64,000 nt of DNA from Bacillus sp. DNRA2 (lineage in GTDB: Bacteria; Bacillota; Bacilli; Bacillales; Cytobacillaceae). The notes below the pieces were generated by a model, which saw nothing but the letters and a program-made list of their open reading frames with translations, had not been told where the DNA came from and made no database searches. The stretch is from contig NZ_JABAIT010000001.1 of NCBI RefSeq assembly GCF_012843265.1, forward strand, positions 434,001 to 498,000, written 5' to 3'. Each line of letters starts with the position of its first letter. The stretch's first letter is position 1. Made by a program: the position numbers and the translations under genes. Below are positions 53,439 to 62,201 of this stretch, in pieces.

Positions 53439-55874
53439 ATGTTGGAGCCTACACAACTAATGATCAAAATAAATCCTGCAGTACAATCAAACAAAGATCT
53501 ACACCAGAAGACAAACGTACAAGCAATTGCTAACACTAAATCGTTTGATCAAATCCTCTCTTTATTTAATCTTTTACAAACGCCGCTATCCAACGGCGTT
53601 AGCGAAAAAACAGCAATAAAAAATAGTACCGAAATTGAGGGGATAAGCTCCCAAAATCACGACAATCTTTCTGAAGAAGATTGGCTCGAATTGGACACCA
53701 TCCTTCAGGAACTGTTCGGACTGTTTCAGCAATTGCTCCCGATTGTCCAAACGACAAGTCAAACTGAAACCTTGACGATTTCAACTCGGCAGACAGAAAC
53801 AACAATCGGACAACCACTTCAGCAAGTGATCGGTGATGTTCGAGCCGAACTAGTTGAATGGCTAGAAAAAGCTGGGGGCATCGAGAGTTTATCGCAGAGC
53901 GACAAGAACCAATTAATCGAAAAAATTGCACAATACACGAATGAAATACCAACGAGTGAAAAAATAAACCTAAATAGACCAACAGCAAGTAACCGGACGC
54001 AAAGAGAGTTCACAGCAACCTCGTCTGCGTCGGGGACAGCGGAAATGAAAGTAGCAAACAATCAAACTACAAATTCACAAATAGTTCTAGATCAAACAAA
54101 CATGCTCGAACAAATCATGCGACTATTCGGAATAACTGAGCAAGTCGAAGCAACGAACAGCCCAGCTATCAACATTAGGGACGGTACAAACAAGGTTGAT
54201 GCAAATCCGTTGTTTATGGGGACATTTACTAGAAACCCCCATGATTATTTATTGAATCGTCGGGTTATAAATTCAACTGTTCAAGTTAACTTACAAACAC
54301 CACAGCAAGTAGTAGCTGTTGAGAGCTTAAGCTCTCCGTTTAGCAACGTAATGCTAACTGAAGATAGAGTCACTGGAAGTTTAATGAATGTGCCAGTTCA
54401 AGATTTTGATGCGACTGTAATAAATCCGACATTAACGGAAGCTACTGAGCCCGCGATGACGATTCCGATCGCTGAGGAGAGCATTACACCAGAAATGGCA
54501 GAGGCTGAATTGAATAAAATAAAGATTGTGCAGTCAGAACAATTGCAACAAAATTACACAACATCAAATACAACCAATACACCATTACCGTTGGATTTAG
54601 TATCGGATACAAATAATTTACAAGTAGGGGACAAATTATTATCTTTCAACAGTAAAGAAGCCGGACTCAATGAAATGTCCCAGGAACCACCAATCGAATT
54701 TGCCAGAAGGGCAGAAACGGAAAGTCTGACACAACAGCGACCTGTTCAAGAATCTGATCCAAGTCCAAAAGACAATGTCATGGCTCAAGAATTTGTGGAG
54801 CAAGCTGTCACGCAGGCAACAGAAAATAAGCAAAACCCACAAAAGTTAGCTGTTGATCACATAGCAACAACGAGGCATGCCCAAGTAACTGTCGACACTT
54901 CACCGCCACTGCCTGATAAACGAAAAACATCGGAAGTAATCCCAAGAACGGACAGTTCTGATGATACTCAACAAGCGGGCATAAACGTGCTACCTAAAAT
55001 GAACGGAACAAATGGTAATTCTGTCGATTCCGCGCATTTGCAAAATCGACCATTAACAGTGCCCATAAGCGAAAGACAGGCCGTCCAAACGAACGTAACT
55101 GATAAGGTATATACATCATCAGGTAATCAAAGTCAGATCAATCAAGTGTCACTTACTGATAAAGAAACAACGACAATAAAAGCAGAAACACTGCCGCCAG
55201 ATTTGACAACTGAGCGCATTCCGACAGCTGATGGACAACTGCAAGATAGCGGCATCATTCAACAGTCTCAGCAAAACGAAACGACAACAATTAGAACATC
55301 TGGCAACAGCCAAACGGCTCAACCAGCGCAAGCACAAGCGACACTGACGCTTTCAAGCTTTGTGCCTGATGTAAGCGAATGGATGGGACGATTTTTCAAA
55401 ATCACGCGAGATAAGACCGGAACGGATGAGGCAAAATTTTCAATGTACCCTGAGCATTTAGGACATTTGGAGATTAAAATAGCTGCCCAGAAAGGCCATA
55501 TTACTGCACAAATCATCGCGGATACACAGACGGCCAAGGAAGCGTTGGAAGGGCAATTGTCGATGTTGAAACAAGCCCTTCAGCAACAAGGCTTGCAGGT
55601 TCAAAAAATTGAAATCATCCAGCACATGCCAAACTTGCCGGATGTAAATCAAGGGAACAATCCTTCCTTCTCACAAGGTGGAAGTAATCAAAATCAGCAA
55701 CATTTTAATCAGCAAAATGAGCAGTCAGGCAATAACGCTTCCCAATCAACAACCTATTCAGCCGAGAAGGAAGACGGGGCATTGCCACCAGTTGACAAGG
55801 AGAAATCAGTGCCGGCTTTTACATACGGAGGAAACCAAGTACGTACCTCCTCGCGTATTGATTTTTCGGCATAG
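53439..55874 (+). CDS. fliK: Flagellar hook-length control protein FliK
   Basis: About 811 aa, longer than the roughly 490 aa of B. subtilis FliK. The N-terminal two thirds are Gln/Thr/Asn-rich and disordered; the C-terminal hook-length domain (about 640-735) has AKFSMYPEHLGHLEIKIAAQ and LSMLKQALQQQGLQVQKIEI. Start at ATG 53439 just after AAAGGAGGG. Gln-rich tail. FliK measures hook length and triggers the FlhB switch. Confidence 0.92.
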   Translation: MLEPTQLMIKINPAVQSNKDLHQKTNVQAIANTKSFDQILSLFNLLQTPLSNGVSEKTAIKNSTEIEGISSQNHDNLSEEDWLELDTILQELFGLFQQLLPIVQTTSQTETLTISTRQTETTIGQPLQQVIGDVRAELVEWLEKAGGIESLSQSDKNQLIEKIAQYTNEIPTSEKINLNRPTASNRTQREFTATSSASGTAEMKVANNQTTNSQIVLDQTNMLEQIMRLFGITEQVEATNSPAINIRDGTNKVDANPLFMGTFTRNPHDYLLNRRVINSTVQVNLQTPQQVVAVESLSSPFSNVMLTEDRVTGSLMNVPVQDFDATVINPTLTEATEPAMTIPIAEESITPEMAEAELNKIKIVQSEQLQQNYTTSNTTNTPLPLDLVSDTNNLQVGDKLLSFNSKEAGLNEMSQEPPIEFARRAETESLTQQRPVQESDPSPKDNVMAQEFVEQAVTQATENKQNPQKLAVDHIATTRHAQVTVDTSPPLPDKRKTSEVIPRTDSSDDTQQAGINVLPKMNGTNGNSVDSAHLQNRPLTVPISERQAVQTNVTDKVYTSSGNQSQINQVSLTDKETTTIKAETLPPDLTTERIPTADGQLQDSGIIQQSQQNETTTIRTSGNSQTAQPAQAQATLTLSSFVPDVSEWMGRFFKITRDKTGTDEAKFSMYPEHLGHLEIKIAAQKGHITAQIIADTQTAKEALEGQLSMLKQALQQQGLQVQKIEIIQHMPNLPDVNQGNNPSFSQGGSNQNQQHFNQQNEQSGNNASQSTTYSAEKEDGALPPVDKEKSVPAFTYGGNQVRTSSRIDFSA

Positions 55875-55889
55875 GAAGGAGCACCGTGG

Positions 55890-56327
55890 ATGACCAATTG
55901 GGTTGATGTCACCAACGTTGCAAAAAACAATTCAAAATTTAGCAATGTGAAATCATACGAAGAACAAAGTGTCTTGGGTAAGGATGCCTTTTTAAAAATA
56001 TTAACAACACAGCTTTCCAATCAAGATCCCTCAAGTCCGCTTGAGGATAAAGATTTTATCGCGCAAATGGCAACCTTCAGCTCGCTGGAGCAATTGACAA
56101 ATTTAAATGCGGCGTTTGCAAAATTCTCCGGTAATCGAATGAGCAATTTTGCAGCAACAATCGGTAAACAAGTAACCTGGACACCCGATGGGGCGACTGA
56201 AGCAACGACAGGTGAAGTAACTGGAATTTCTACACAAAATGGCAGTTATTTTTATATAGTCGGAGATAAAAAAGTTCCTGTTGAAGCAATTACTGAAATC
56301 AAGCAAAAGGCCAATGAAACTGTCTGA
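55890..56327 (+). CDS. flgD: Flagellar hook assembly protein FlgD
   Basis: A 145-aa hook cap scaffold. The conserved core DAFLKILTTQLSNQDPSSPL and MATFSSLEQLTNLN is clear. The C-terminus is a short SH3-like strand domain (YFYIVGDKKVPVEAITEI). Confidence 0.95.
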   Translation: MTNWVDVTNVAKNNSKFSNVKSYEEQSVLGKDAFLKILTTQLSNQDPSSPLEDKDFIAQMATFSSLEQLTNLNAAFAKFSGNRMSNFAATIGKQVTWTPDGATEATTGEVTGISTQNGSYFYIVGDKKVPVEAITEIKQKANETV

Positions 56328-56362
56328 TTAGATAAATTTCAAAAATATAGGAGGAAATATTC

Positions 56363-57301
56363 ATGTTAAAATCACTATACTCTGGTGTTTCAGGTATGAA
56401 AGGTTTTCAAACAAAATTAGACGTAATTGGGAATAATATTGCCAATGTTAATACTGTAGGATTTAAGAAAAGCCGTGTTATGTTCCAAGATATCATGAAC
56501 CAAAATATTGCCGGTGCGACACCACCAATTGGCGAACGTGGTGGTAAAAATCCAATGCAAATTGGTCTTGGTTCAAAGGTTGGAGCGATTGAAACACTTC
56601 ACACGCCTGGAAGCCCAATGACAACATATATTGGCACAGATTTAATGATTGATGGCGATTCATATTTTGTTGTTGGTCCAAAGAAAAGCTCCTTCGATGC
56701 TGATACAAACTTATTAACGAAAGCCGGTAACTTTACCCGCGATTCAAATGGTTATCTCGTAACTTCGAATGGTTACTTTTTATCAGGCACAAATTCAATC
56801 CCAAGTGGCCCGAATCCTACTGATCCATTAGTAGAACAACAGGTTTCAATTAAGATCGTTGGGGATGAATTGACAAATTCAAAATTTACATCCTATTCAA
56901 TTGATGCTGATGGCTATATCAACGTGGTTGATGCAGACGGAAGAATTGGTAAATTAGCAGTTAATTCTGCTGGCCAATATTATTTAAATGAATCGCCTGA
57001 TCCAACACAACAGTATGAAAATATCTCGATTACTACGGGAACAGTCAGTAACACTGCCGGTTTAACTAAAGTTGGAAATACCATGTTCAAGGTTAGTGGA
57101 AACTCAGGACAAGCTAATATTGGCCGTATTGCAGCACTTGAAGGTGGCGAAATCTACTCTGGTTCACTAGAAATGTCTAACGTTGACCTTACTGAAGAAT
57201 TCACAGAAATGATCGTTGCCCAACGTGGGTTCCAAGCGAACTCTAGAATGATTACGACATCTGATTCAATCCTTGAAGAAGTCGTTAACTTAAAACGATA
57301 A
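56363..57301 (+). CDS. flgE: Flagellar hook protein FlgE (FlgG-type)
   Basis: A 312-aa hook subunit. N-terminal motif LDVIGNNIANVNTVGFKKSR and C-terminal NVDLTEEFTEMIVAQRGFQA are those of FlgE/FlgG. As in B. subtilis the single gene following flgD serves as hook protein; it was formerly called flgG there. Confidence 0.93.
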   Translation: MLKSLYSGVSGMKGFQTKLDVIGNNIANVNTVGFKKSRVMFQDIMNQNIAGATPPIGERGGKNPMQIGLGSKVGAIETLHTPGSPMTTYIGTDLMIDGDSYFVVGPKKSSFDADTNLLTKAGNFTRDSNGYLVTSNGYFLSGTNSIPSGPNPTDPLVEQQVSIKIVGDELTNSKFTSYSIDADGYINVVDADGRIGKLAVNSAGQYYLNESPDPTQQYENISITTGTVSNTAGLTKVGNTMFKVSGNSGQANIGRIAALEGGEIYSGSLEMSNVDLTEEFTEMIVAQRGFQANSRMITTSDSILEEVVNLKR

Positions 57302-57360
57302 GATTAGTGGAATTCAATGGGAGTTCACGAGCCTCCCTTTGTAAAAAGGTAGGGGATATC

Positions 57361-57786
57361 ATGAAAGCCAAATTAAAAGTCATTATCATTATGGCCCTTT
57401 CAGCAATCGTATTGCTGGGGGTCATCTGGTTTGGATTGACTCAATTAACGAAAAAAGAAGAAAAGCCAAAAGGACTTTCTGCTGATGAAATTGTGGAAAC
57501 TAGTGTGGAGACTGAGATGATTACAACAAATCTCGGTTCCGGTGGCTACATCCAATTACGTTTCCGAATCCAAGCTAGCAATAAGGACGCTGTTGAGGAG
57601 TTAACAGAACGTAATTTTCAAGTCCGCAACATCGTGTTACGATTGGCGGCTTCTATGACTACCGAAGAAGCGAAAAGTGCTAATGGTATGATCAAGTTTG
57701 AAGAGGACATGAAGAATCAACTAAATGAACTGCTGCAAAGCGGAACAGTGATACGAGTGTATACAACGGATAAGATCATTCAGTAA
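57361..57786 (+). CDS. fliL: Flagellar basal body protein FliL
   Basis: A 141-aa protein with one membrane helix (about 7-26) and a FliL domain with the segment ETEMITTNLGSGGYIQLRFR. ATG 57361 has TAGGGGAT before it; the upstream codons lack the family pattern. No flbD/swrD gene precedes it here, unlike in B. subtilis. Confidence 0.92.
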   Translation: MKAKLKVIIIMALSAIVLLGVIWFGLTQLTKKEEKPKGLSADEIVETSVETEMITTNLGSGGYIQLRFRIQASNKDAVEELTERNFQVRNIVLRLAASMTTEEAKSANGMIKFEEDMKNQLNELLQSGTVIRVYTTDKIIQ

Positions 57787-57812
57787 CTCACGGAAGAGTT
57801 AGGGGGATACCT

Positions 57813-58787
57813 TTGTCAGACGTATTATCGCAACAAGAAATAGATGCACTATTGTCCGCCATAAAAAGTGGAGAAATACATGCATCAGATGTTACAGACA
57901 AGCAGGAGAAAGTAAAAGTTTATGATTTTAAACGCGCTATGCGCTACTCCAAGGATCAGCTCCGCAGCATCACGCGTATTCATGAAAATTTTGCACGCTT
58001 GTTAACAACTTACCTTTCTGCTCAACTAAGAACCTACGTTCAAATTGAGATCGACTTGGTAGACCAGGTTACCTACCATGAATTTATCGCGTCCATCCCC
58101 TCGCGAACGGTTTTGAACGTGTTTGCCGTACATCCAATGGATGGAAAGATGGTCATGGAAATTAATCCACAGGTTACCTACGCAGTGTTGGAGCGGCTCT
58201 TAGGCGGGCAAGGGGCACCGGTGAATCGAAATGGGTCTTTGACAGAAATCGAGACAGTTTTAATGAAAAAAATCTTCTCTCGGGCTTTTAATTTGTACAC
58301 TGATGCTTGGGAAAATATCGAAAGAATACGTGTCAATTGGGAAGGAATTGAATCGAACCCGCAATTTATTCAGATCGCTGCCCCAAATGATACAGTCATT
58401 ATCATTGTTCTTCATACCACTATAGGAGAGATTACAGGTCGGATGACTTTATGTCTGCCACATTTAATCTTGGAGCCTGTTTTATCAAAATTAACATCAC
58501 AGCAATGGCTATCTTCGTTGGCGAAATCAAATTCTCCATCTGAGGATGTTATCAAGCAAAATTTGGACAATGTCATCATTCCCGTTATTGCAGAACTTGG
58601 CAGAGCAACCATACCCATTTCGGATGTTTTGAATTTGCAAGTAGGTGATGTAATTGGGATTGAAACTGGGAAGGTTCGGGTAAAGGTTGGCGAGCACACA
58701 AGATTTCTCGGAAACCCAGGAACCCAAAAGGGGCATTATGCAGTACAAATCGACCAAGTAATCGATACGGAAGGAGATCATCTATAG
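57813..58787 (+). CDS. fliM: Flagellar motor switch protein FliM
   Basis: A 324-aa switch protein. The N-terminal CheY-P binding motif is SDVLSQQEIDALLSAIKSG; the middle CheC-like domain includes LRSITRIHENFARLLTTYLS and the C-terminal FliN-like domain is present. TTG start 57813 after AGGGGG. Confidence 0.96.
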   Translation: MSDVLSQQEIDALLSAIKSGEIHASDVTDKQEKVKVYDFKRAMRYSKDQLRSITRIHENFARLLTTYLSAQLRTYVQIEIDLVDQVTYHEFIASIPSRTVLNVFAVHPMDGKMVMEINPQVTYAVLERLLGGQGAPVNRNGSLTEIETVLMKKIFSRAFNLYTDAWENIERIRVNWEGIESNPQFIQIAAPNDTVIIIVLHTTIGEITGRMTLCLPHLILEPVLSKLTSQQWLSSLAKSNSPSEDVIKQNLDNVIIPVIAELGRATIPISDVLNLQVGDVIGIETGKVRVKVGEHTRFLGNPGTQKGHYAVQIDQVIDTEGDHL

Positions 58788-58788
58788 T

Positions 58789-59922
58789 ATGAATGAAGGT
58801 TCACTATCACAGGAAGAGATTAATGCGCTGTTTAACCAAGCAGCTACTGCCAGTGTAAAACCTGTTCTTAAGGTGGAAGATTATTTAACACCAATGGAAA
58901 TCGATGCGCTTGGCGAGATTGGAAATATCTCCTTAGGTAGTTCGACAACAGCTCTATCCACCCTATTAAACCAGCGGGTGGTCATCACGACTCCCGAGCT
59001 TTCGGTGTTTGAGCATGACCACATCGATGAACTGGTTGAGGAAAAGCAAGTTGCCATCCATGTCGATTATACGACAGGTTTACGTGGGAAAAATTTGTTA
59101 TTAATAAAAGAAAAAGATGCAAAAATTATTGCCAATCTCATGATGGGCGGAGATGGCACCAATTTAGAGCCAGAATTGACTGACTTACATTTAAGTGCTG
59201 TTCAGGAAGCGATGAATCAAATGATGGGATCAGCCGCAACGTCTATGTCGACAATGATCCATCAGAAAGTGGATATATCACCACCAGAAATTGATTTAGT
59301 AGATATTCCGCTTGAAAAAATGAAAGAAATTGATGACAACATCTTAATTAAAGTTTCATTTCGCCTTAAAGTTGGTGAATTAATTGATTCTAATATGTTG
59401 CAGTTAATCCCGATTTCTTTTGCCAAGGAAATGGTTAGGAAGATTATTGGTGGAGAAGAGCCAAAACCACAGCCAGAACCAGTATCGCCGCCTGTGCAGA
59501 CTTCACCTGCTCCATCACCAAGAGTAGAAACGCAAGCGCCACAGCAGCAAGTAGTGCGGCCAGAGCCAATCGCTCAATCAGCTCCACCAAGAGAAAGTGC
59601 CAATGTTCAGAAGGTAGAATTTACTTCATTCTCGGAGCCAGCGCGTTCGCCTGAAGGGGTACATAATTTAAATATGCTTTATGATATCCCGCTTGAAATT
59701 ACGGTTGAATTGGGGCGCACAGAACTTCCGATTAAGAAAATACTGGAATTAGGTCCTGGTGCGGTCATTCCTTTAGATAAATTGGCTGGAGAACCAGTCG
59801 ATATCCTTGCAAACCATAAGTTAATCGCCAAGGGCGAGGTTGTGGTCATTGAAGAAAACTTTGGTGTTCGGATAACAGACATTATCAGTCCAGCTGATCG
59901 CTTATCAAACATGACAAAATAG
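58789..59922 (+). CDS. fliY: Flagellar switch phosphatase FliY (FliN)
   Basis: A 377-aa protein: N-terminal CheY-P binding peptide (SLSQEEINALFNQ), two CheC-type phosphatase motifs (DALGEIGNISLGSSTTALS and AVQEAMNQMMGSAATSMST), a Pro/Gln-rich linker (about 222-275) and a FliN C-ring domain (YDIPLEITVELGRTELPIKK). Dephosphorylates CheY-P at the motor. Confidence 0.96.
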   Translation: MNEGSLSQEEINALFNQAATASVKPVLKVEDYLTPMEIDALGEIGNISLGSSTTALSTLLNQRVVITTPELSVFEHDHIDELVEEKQVAIHVDYTTGLRGKNLLLIKEKDAKIIANLMMGGDGTNLEPELTDLHLSAVQEAMNQMMGSAATSMSTMIHQKVDISPPEIDLVDIPLEKMKEIDDNILIKVSFRLKVGELIDSNMLQLIPISFAKEMVRKIIGGEEPKPQPEPVSPPVQTSPAPSPRVETQAPQQQVVRPEPIAQSAPPRESANVQKVEFTSFSEPARSPEGVHNLNMLYDIPLEITVELGRTELPIKKILELGPGAVIPLDKLAGEPVDILANHKLIAKGEVVVIEENFGVRITDIISPADRLSNMTK

Positions 59923-59949
59923 ACCATTATTTATTGGAGGATTATGCCG

Positions 59950-60312
59950 ATGGCAAGAGTGTTAATCGTAGATGATGCAGCTTTTATGCGTATGATGTTA
60001 AAAGATATATTAACAAAAAATGGTATGGAAGTAGTCGGTGAGGCGGCTAATGGTGTTGAGGGAATCGAAAAATACCGTGAGCTTACGCCTGACTTAGTAA
60101 CAATGGACATTACGATGCCGGAGATGGATGGAATCTCGGCAGTAAAAGGCATTCGTGCTGAATATCCGCAAGCAAATATTATTATGTGCTCAGCAATGGG
60201 CCAGCAGCCGATGGTAATCGAGGCGATTCAAGCCGGGGCTAAGGATTTCGTTGTAAAGCCATTCCAACCTGACCGCGTTATGGAATCCATAAATAAGGTA
60301 TTGGGTAAATAG
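59950..60312 (+). CDS. cheY: Chemotaxis response regulator CheY
   Basis: Single receiver domain. From ATG 59950 it is 120 aa, exactly the length of B. subtilis CheY, with VLIVDDAAFMRMMLKDIL. Phospho-Asp53 in TMDITMPEMDG, Ser81 and Lys103. GGAGG is 9 bases before this ATG, against 3 before ATG 59944. It accepts phosphate from the CheA kinases and binds FliM. Confidence 0.97.
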   Translation: MARVLIVDDAAFMRMMLKDILTKNGMEVVGEAANGVEGIEKYRELTPDLVTMDITMPEMDGISAVKGIRAEYPQANIIMCSAMGQQPMVIEAIQAGAKDFVVKPFQPDRVMESINKVLGK

Positions 60313-60366
60313 GATAGCAAACCACAGCATCCTTATATGTGTTTATTTATGGAGGGGGAAAGTAGC

Positions 60367-60765
60367 TTGGTTTCATCGCTTGGCAATTGCCCAAAATGTG
60401 GGAAGTTATATTTAAAAGTAAGAAAGATTTGTGATGCATGCTTTGAAAAACAAGAGGAGGATTTCCGTAAAGTATCATCCTATTTATGGGATCATCCAGG
60501 CTGCAGCATGAAAGAATTAAGTGAAGGCACAGACGTTTCGACTTCGCAAATCCGGCAATTCATCATGGAAAATCGGATTCTCATCGGCCAGTTTTCCAAT
60601 TTATCCTACCCATGCGACTCATGCGGAAAACCGATTAAGCACGGTCGAACTTGTCCAAGCTGTTTAAAAAATGTACGAGAACTAGCGCAAACGATCGAGT
60701 TTGAAAAGCAAAAAGAAAAAGAAGAAAAAGATCGTCCCAGCAGTTATAAGATTTATAGAGATTGA
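60367..60765 (+). CDS. Zinc-ribbon flagellar-operon protein (YvyF/TIGR03826-like)
   Basis: About 132 aa: an N-terminal zinc-ribbon-like CPKC..CDAC, a helical middle (SMKELSEGTDVSTSQIRQFI, helix-turn-helix-like) and a second CDSC..CPSC pair. This is the pattern of YvyF proteins usually upstream of flgM in Bacillus. TTG 60367 follows GGAGGGGG by about 9 bases. Last gene of the fliK-cheY operon. Its molecular role is not known. Confidence 0.8.
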   Translation: MVSSLGNCPKCGKLYLKVRKICDACFEKQEEDFRKVSSYLWDHPGCSMKELSEGTDVSTSQIRQFIMENRILIGQFSNLSYPCDSCGKPIKHGRTCPSCLKNVRELAQTIEFEKQKEKEEKDRPSSYKIYRD

Positions 60766-60777
60766 TGATGATAGGAG

Positions 60778-60810
60778 AGCACTTATATTTTGCGTATAAG
60801 TGCCCTTTTT
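60778..60810 (+). terminator. Terminator after the YvyF-like gene
   Basis: GCACTTATA (60779-60787) pairs with TATAAGTGC (60795-60803), then CCTTTTT. The 3' arm and T-tract resemble the start of the 52-bp repeat unit that follows. Confidence 0.8.
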
Positions 60811-61340
60811 AATGTGTGGGGGCAGAAATAGGTCACATAGCTAGGTGTTTAGTGCCCTGTTTTTATAGGGTGGACTCAAAATAGGTAACATAGAGAGGTT
60901 ATAAGTGCCCTCATTTTAGCGTTGAACTCCAAATAGGTAACTTAGAGAAGTAATAAGTGCCCTCATTTTAGCGGTGAACTCCAAATAGGTAACATAGAGA
61001 GGTTATAAGTGCTCTCATTTTAGCGTTGAACCAAGAATAGGTAACTTAAAGAAGTTATAAGTACCCTCATTTTAGCGGTGAACATAGAATAGGTAACTTA
61101 AAGAAGTTATAAGTGCCCTCATTTTAGCGGTGAATCTAGAATAGGTAACTTAGAGAAGTTATAAGTACCCTCATTTTAGCGGTGAACCTAGAATAGGTAA
61201 CTTAGAGAAGTTATAAGTACCCTCATTTTAGCGTTGAACTCCAAATAGGTAACATAGAGAGGTTATAAGTGCCCTCATTTTAGCGGTGAATCTAGAATAG
61301 GTAACTTAGTGGAGAAGTAAGTGCCCTATTTTTAGTGGTG
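60796..61340. repeat. 52-bp tandem repeat array
   Basis: Seven consecutive exact-period 52-bp units from 60901 to 61264 (starts at 60901, 60953, 61005, 61057, 61109, 61161, 61213), with degenerate units on both sides, about 10.5 copies in all. Each unit holds ATAAGTGCCCTCATTTTAGC, a short GAA(C/T).. variable part and AATAGGTAAC(A/T)TA(G/A)A, ending GAAGTT or GAGGTT. The period is not a multiple of three and there is no open frame. No unique spacers, so not CRISPR. Confidence 0.95.
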
Positions 61341-61345
61341 GACAA

Positions 61346-61384
61346 TAAAAAAACCGCTAAAGCACAACAGCTTTGGCGGTTTCG
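61346..61384 (-). terminator. Terminator of motAB
   Basis: AAACCGCTAAAGC (61351-61363) pairs with GCTTTGGCGGTTT (61370-61382), one G-U pair. A-rich sequence just left (61347-61353) gives the U-tract on the minus strand. Confidence 0.85.
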
Positions 61385-62185
61385 TTATTTACGGAGAATG
61401 ATGATATTAACTCTTCGATTTAATTCGCGATTTTCTGGTGTATCATTTGCAGCGATTGGCTTGAATTCACCATATCCGGTGAAGCTCAAACGATTGGGGC
61501 TAATTCCGTTGTTTTGGAAATAATGCAACACGGCTGCAGCACGTGCCCCTGATAACTCCCAGTTTGAGGTGAACTTAGAATTGTGAATCGGCCGGTTATC
61601 GGTGTGTCCTTCCACGATAATCGGATTATCCAGCTTTGTTAAAATTTTCGTAATCTCGTCTAGACTAGGAATGAAATTTACTTTAATATTGTCACTTCCG
61701 GAATCGAACACAATCCGGTCTCTCAGGGTAATTTGAATCCCTTGACTAATATCATTTAGTGTAATTTCGGCATTCAAATTATTTTCCTCGATGTGACTTT
61801 GCAAATCACTCATTAAGTCTTGCAGCTTTTGTTCTTCCTTATCATTAATTGCAGTCCCAGGGATAGGCTTTTTACCATTCTCATTTTTTTCGGTTTCGGT
61901 CCCAGATTGCTGTTTTTCTGTTCCATCTTCACCTGTTGACGGTTGTTTGCCCGGCGTACCTGGAGCAGGTTCTCCACCACTACCTTCAAAAATCATAAAG
62001 GTATTTAGCGCTTCATTAAGGGAATCAAATAGCAAATTGGTCCTATCCATATCCTCTGAACGCATCGAAAAAAGAACGATAAACAGGGCGAGAAGTAAGG
62101 TGAGCAAATCCGAATAGGGAATCAGCCATGTCTCATCAATATGATCTTCTTCATGATTTTTCTTCAATTTCCTCTTTCTGGCCAC
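61385..62185 (-). CDS. motB: Flagellar stator protein MotB
   Basis: A 266-aa stator unit. One membrane helix with the ion-carrying Asp26 in PYSDLLTLLLALFIVLFSM, a Gly/Pro/Glu-rich linker (about 70-110) and an OmpA-like peptidoglycan-binding domain (VEGHTDNRP and NRELNRRVNI). The sequence looks like MotB rather than MotS, so proton coupling is likely, not proven. GTG start, 16 bases after motA. Confidence 0.95.
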   Translation of the reverse strand: MARKRKLKKNHEEDHIDETWLIPYSDLLTLLLALFIVLFSMRSEDMDRTNLLFDSLNEALNTFMIFEGSGGEPAPGTPGKQPSTGEDGTEKQQSGTETEKNENGKKPIPGTAINDKEEQKLQDLMSDLQSHIEENNLNAEITLNDISQGIQITLRDRIVFDSGSDNIKVNFIPSLDEITKILTKLDNPIIVEGHTDNRPIHNSKFTSNWELSGARAAAVLHYFQNNGISPNRLSFTGYGEFKPIAANDTPENRELNRRVNIIILRK

Positions 62186-62201
62186 TGGAAACCCTCCAAT
62201 A

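Noticed and set aside
53599-55652. Several long minus-strand frames opposite fliK
   Set aside because: They mirror the low-complexity fliK codons and have no ribosome sites or family features.
60796-61340. 52-bp array considered as CRISPR
   Set aside because: Units are contiguous with no unique spacers between them and no cas genes nearby.
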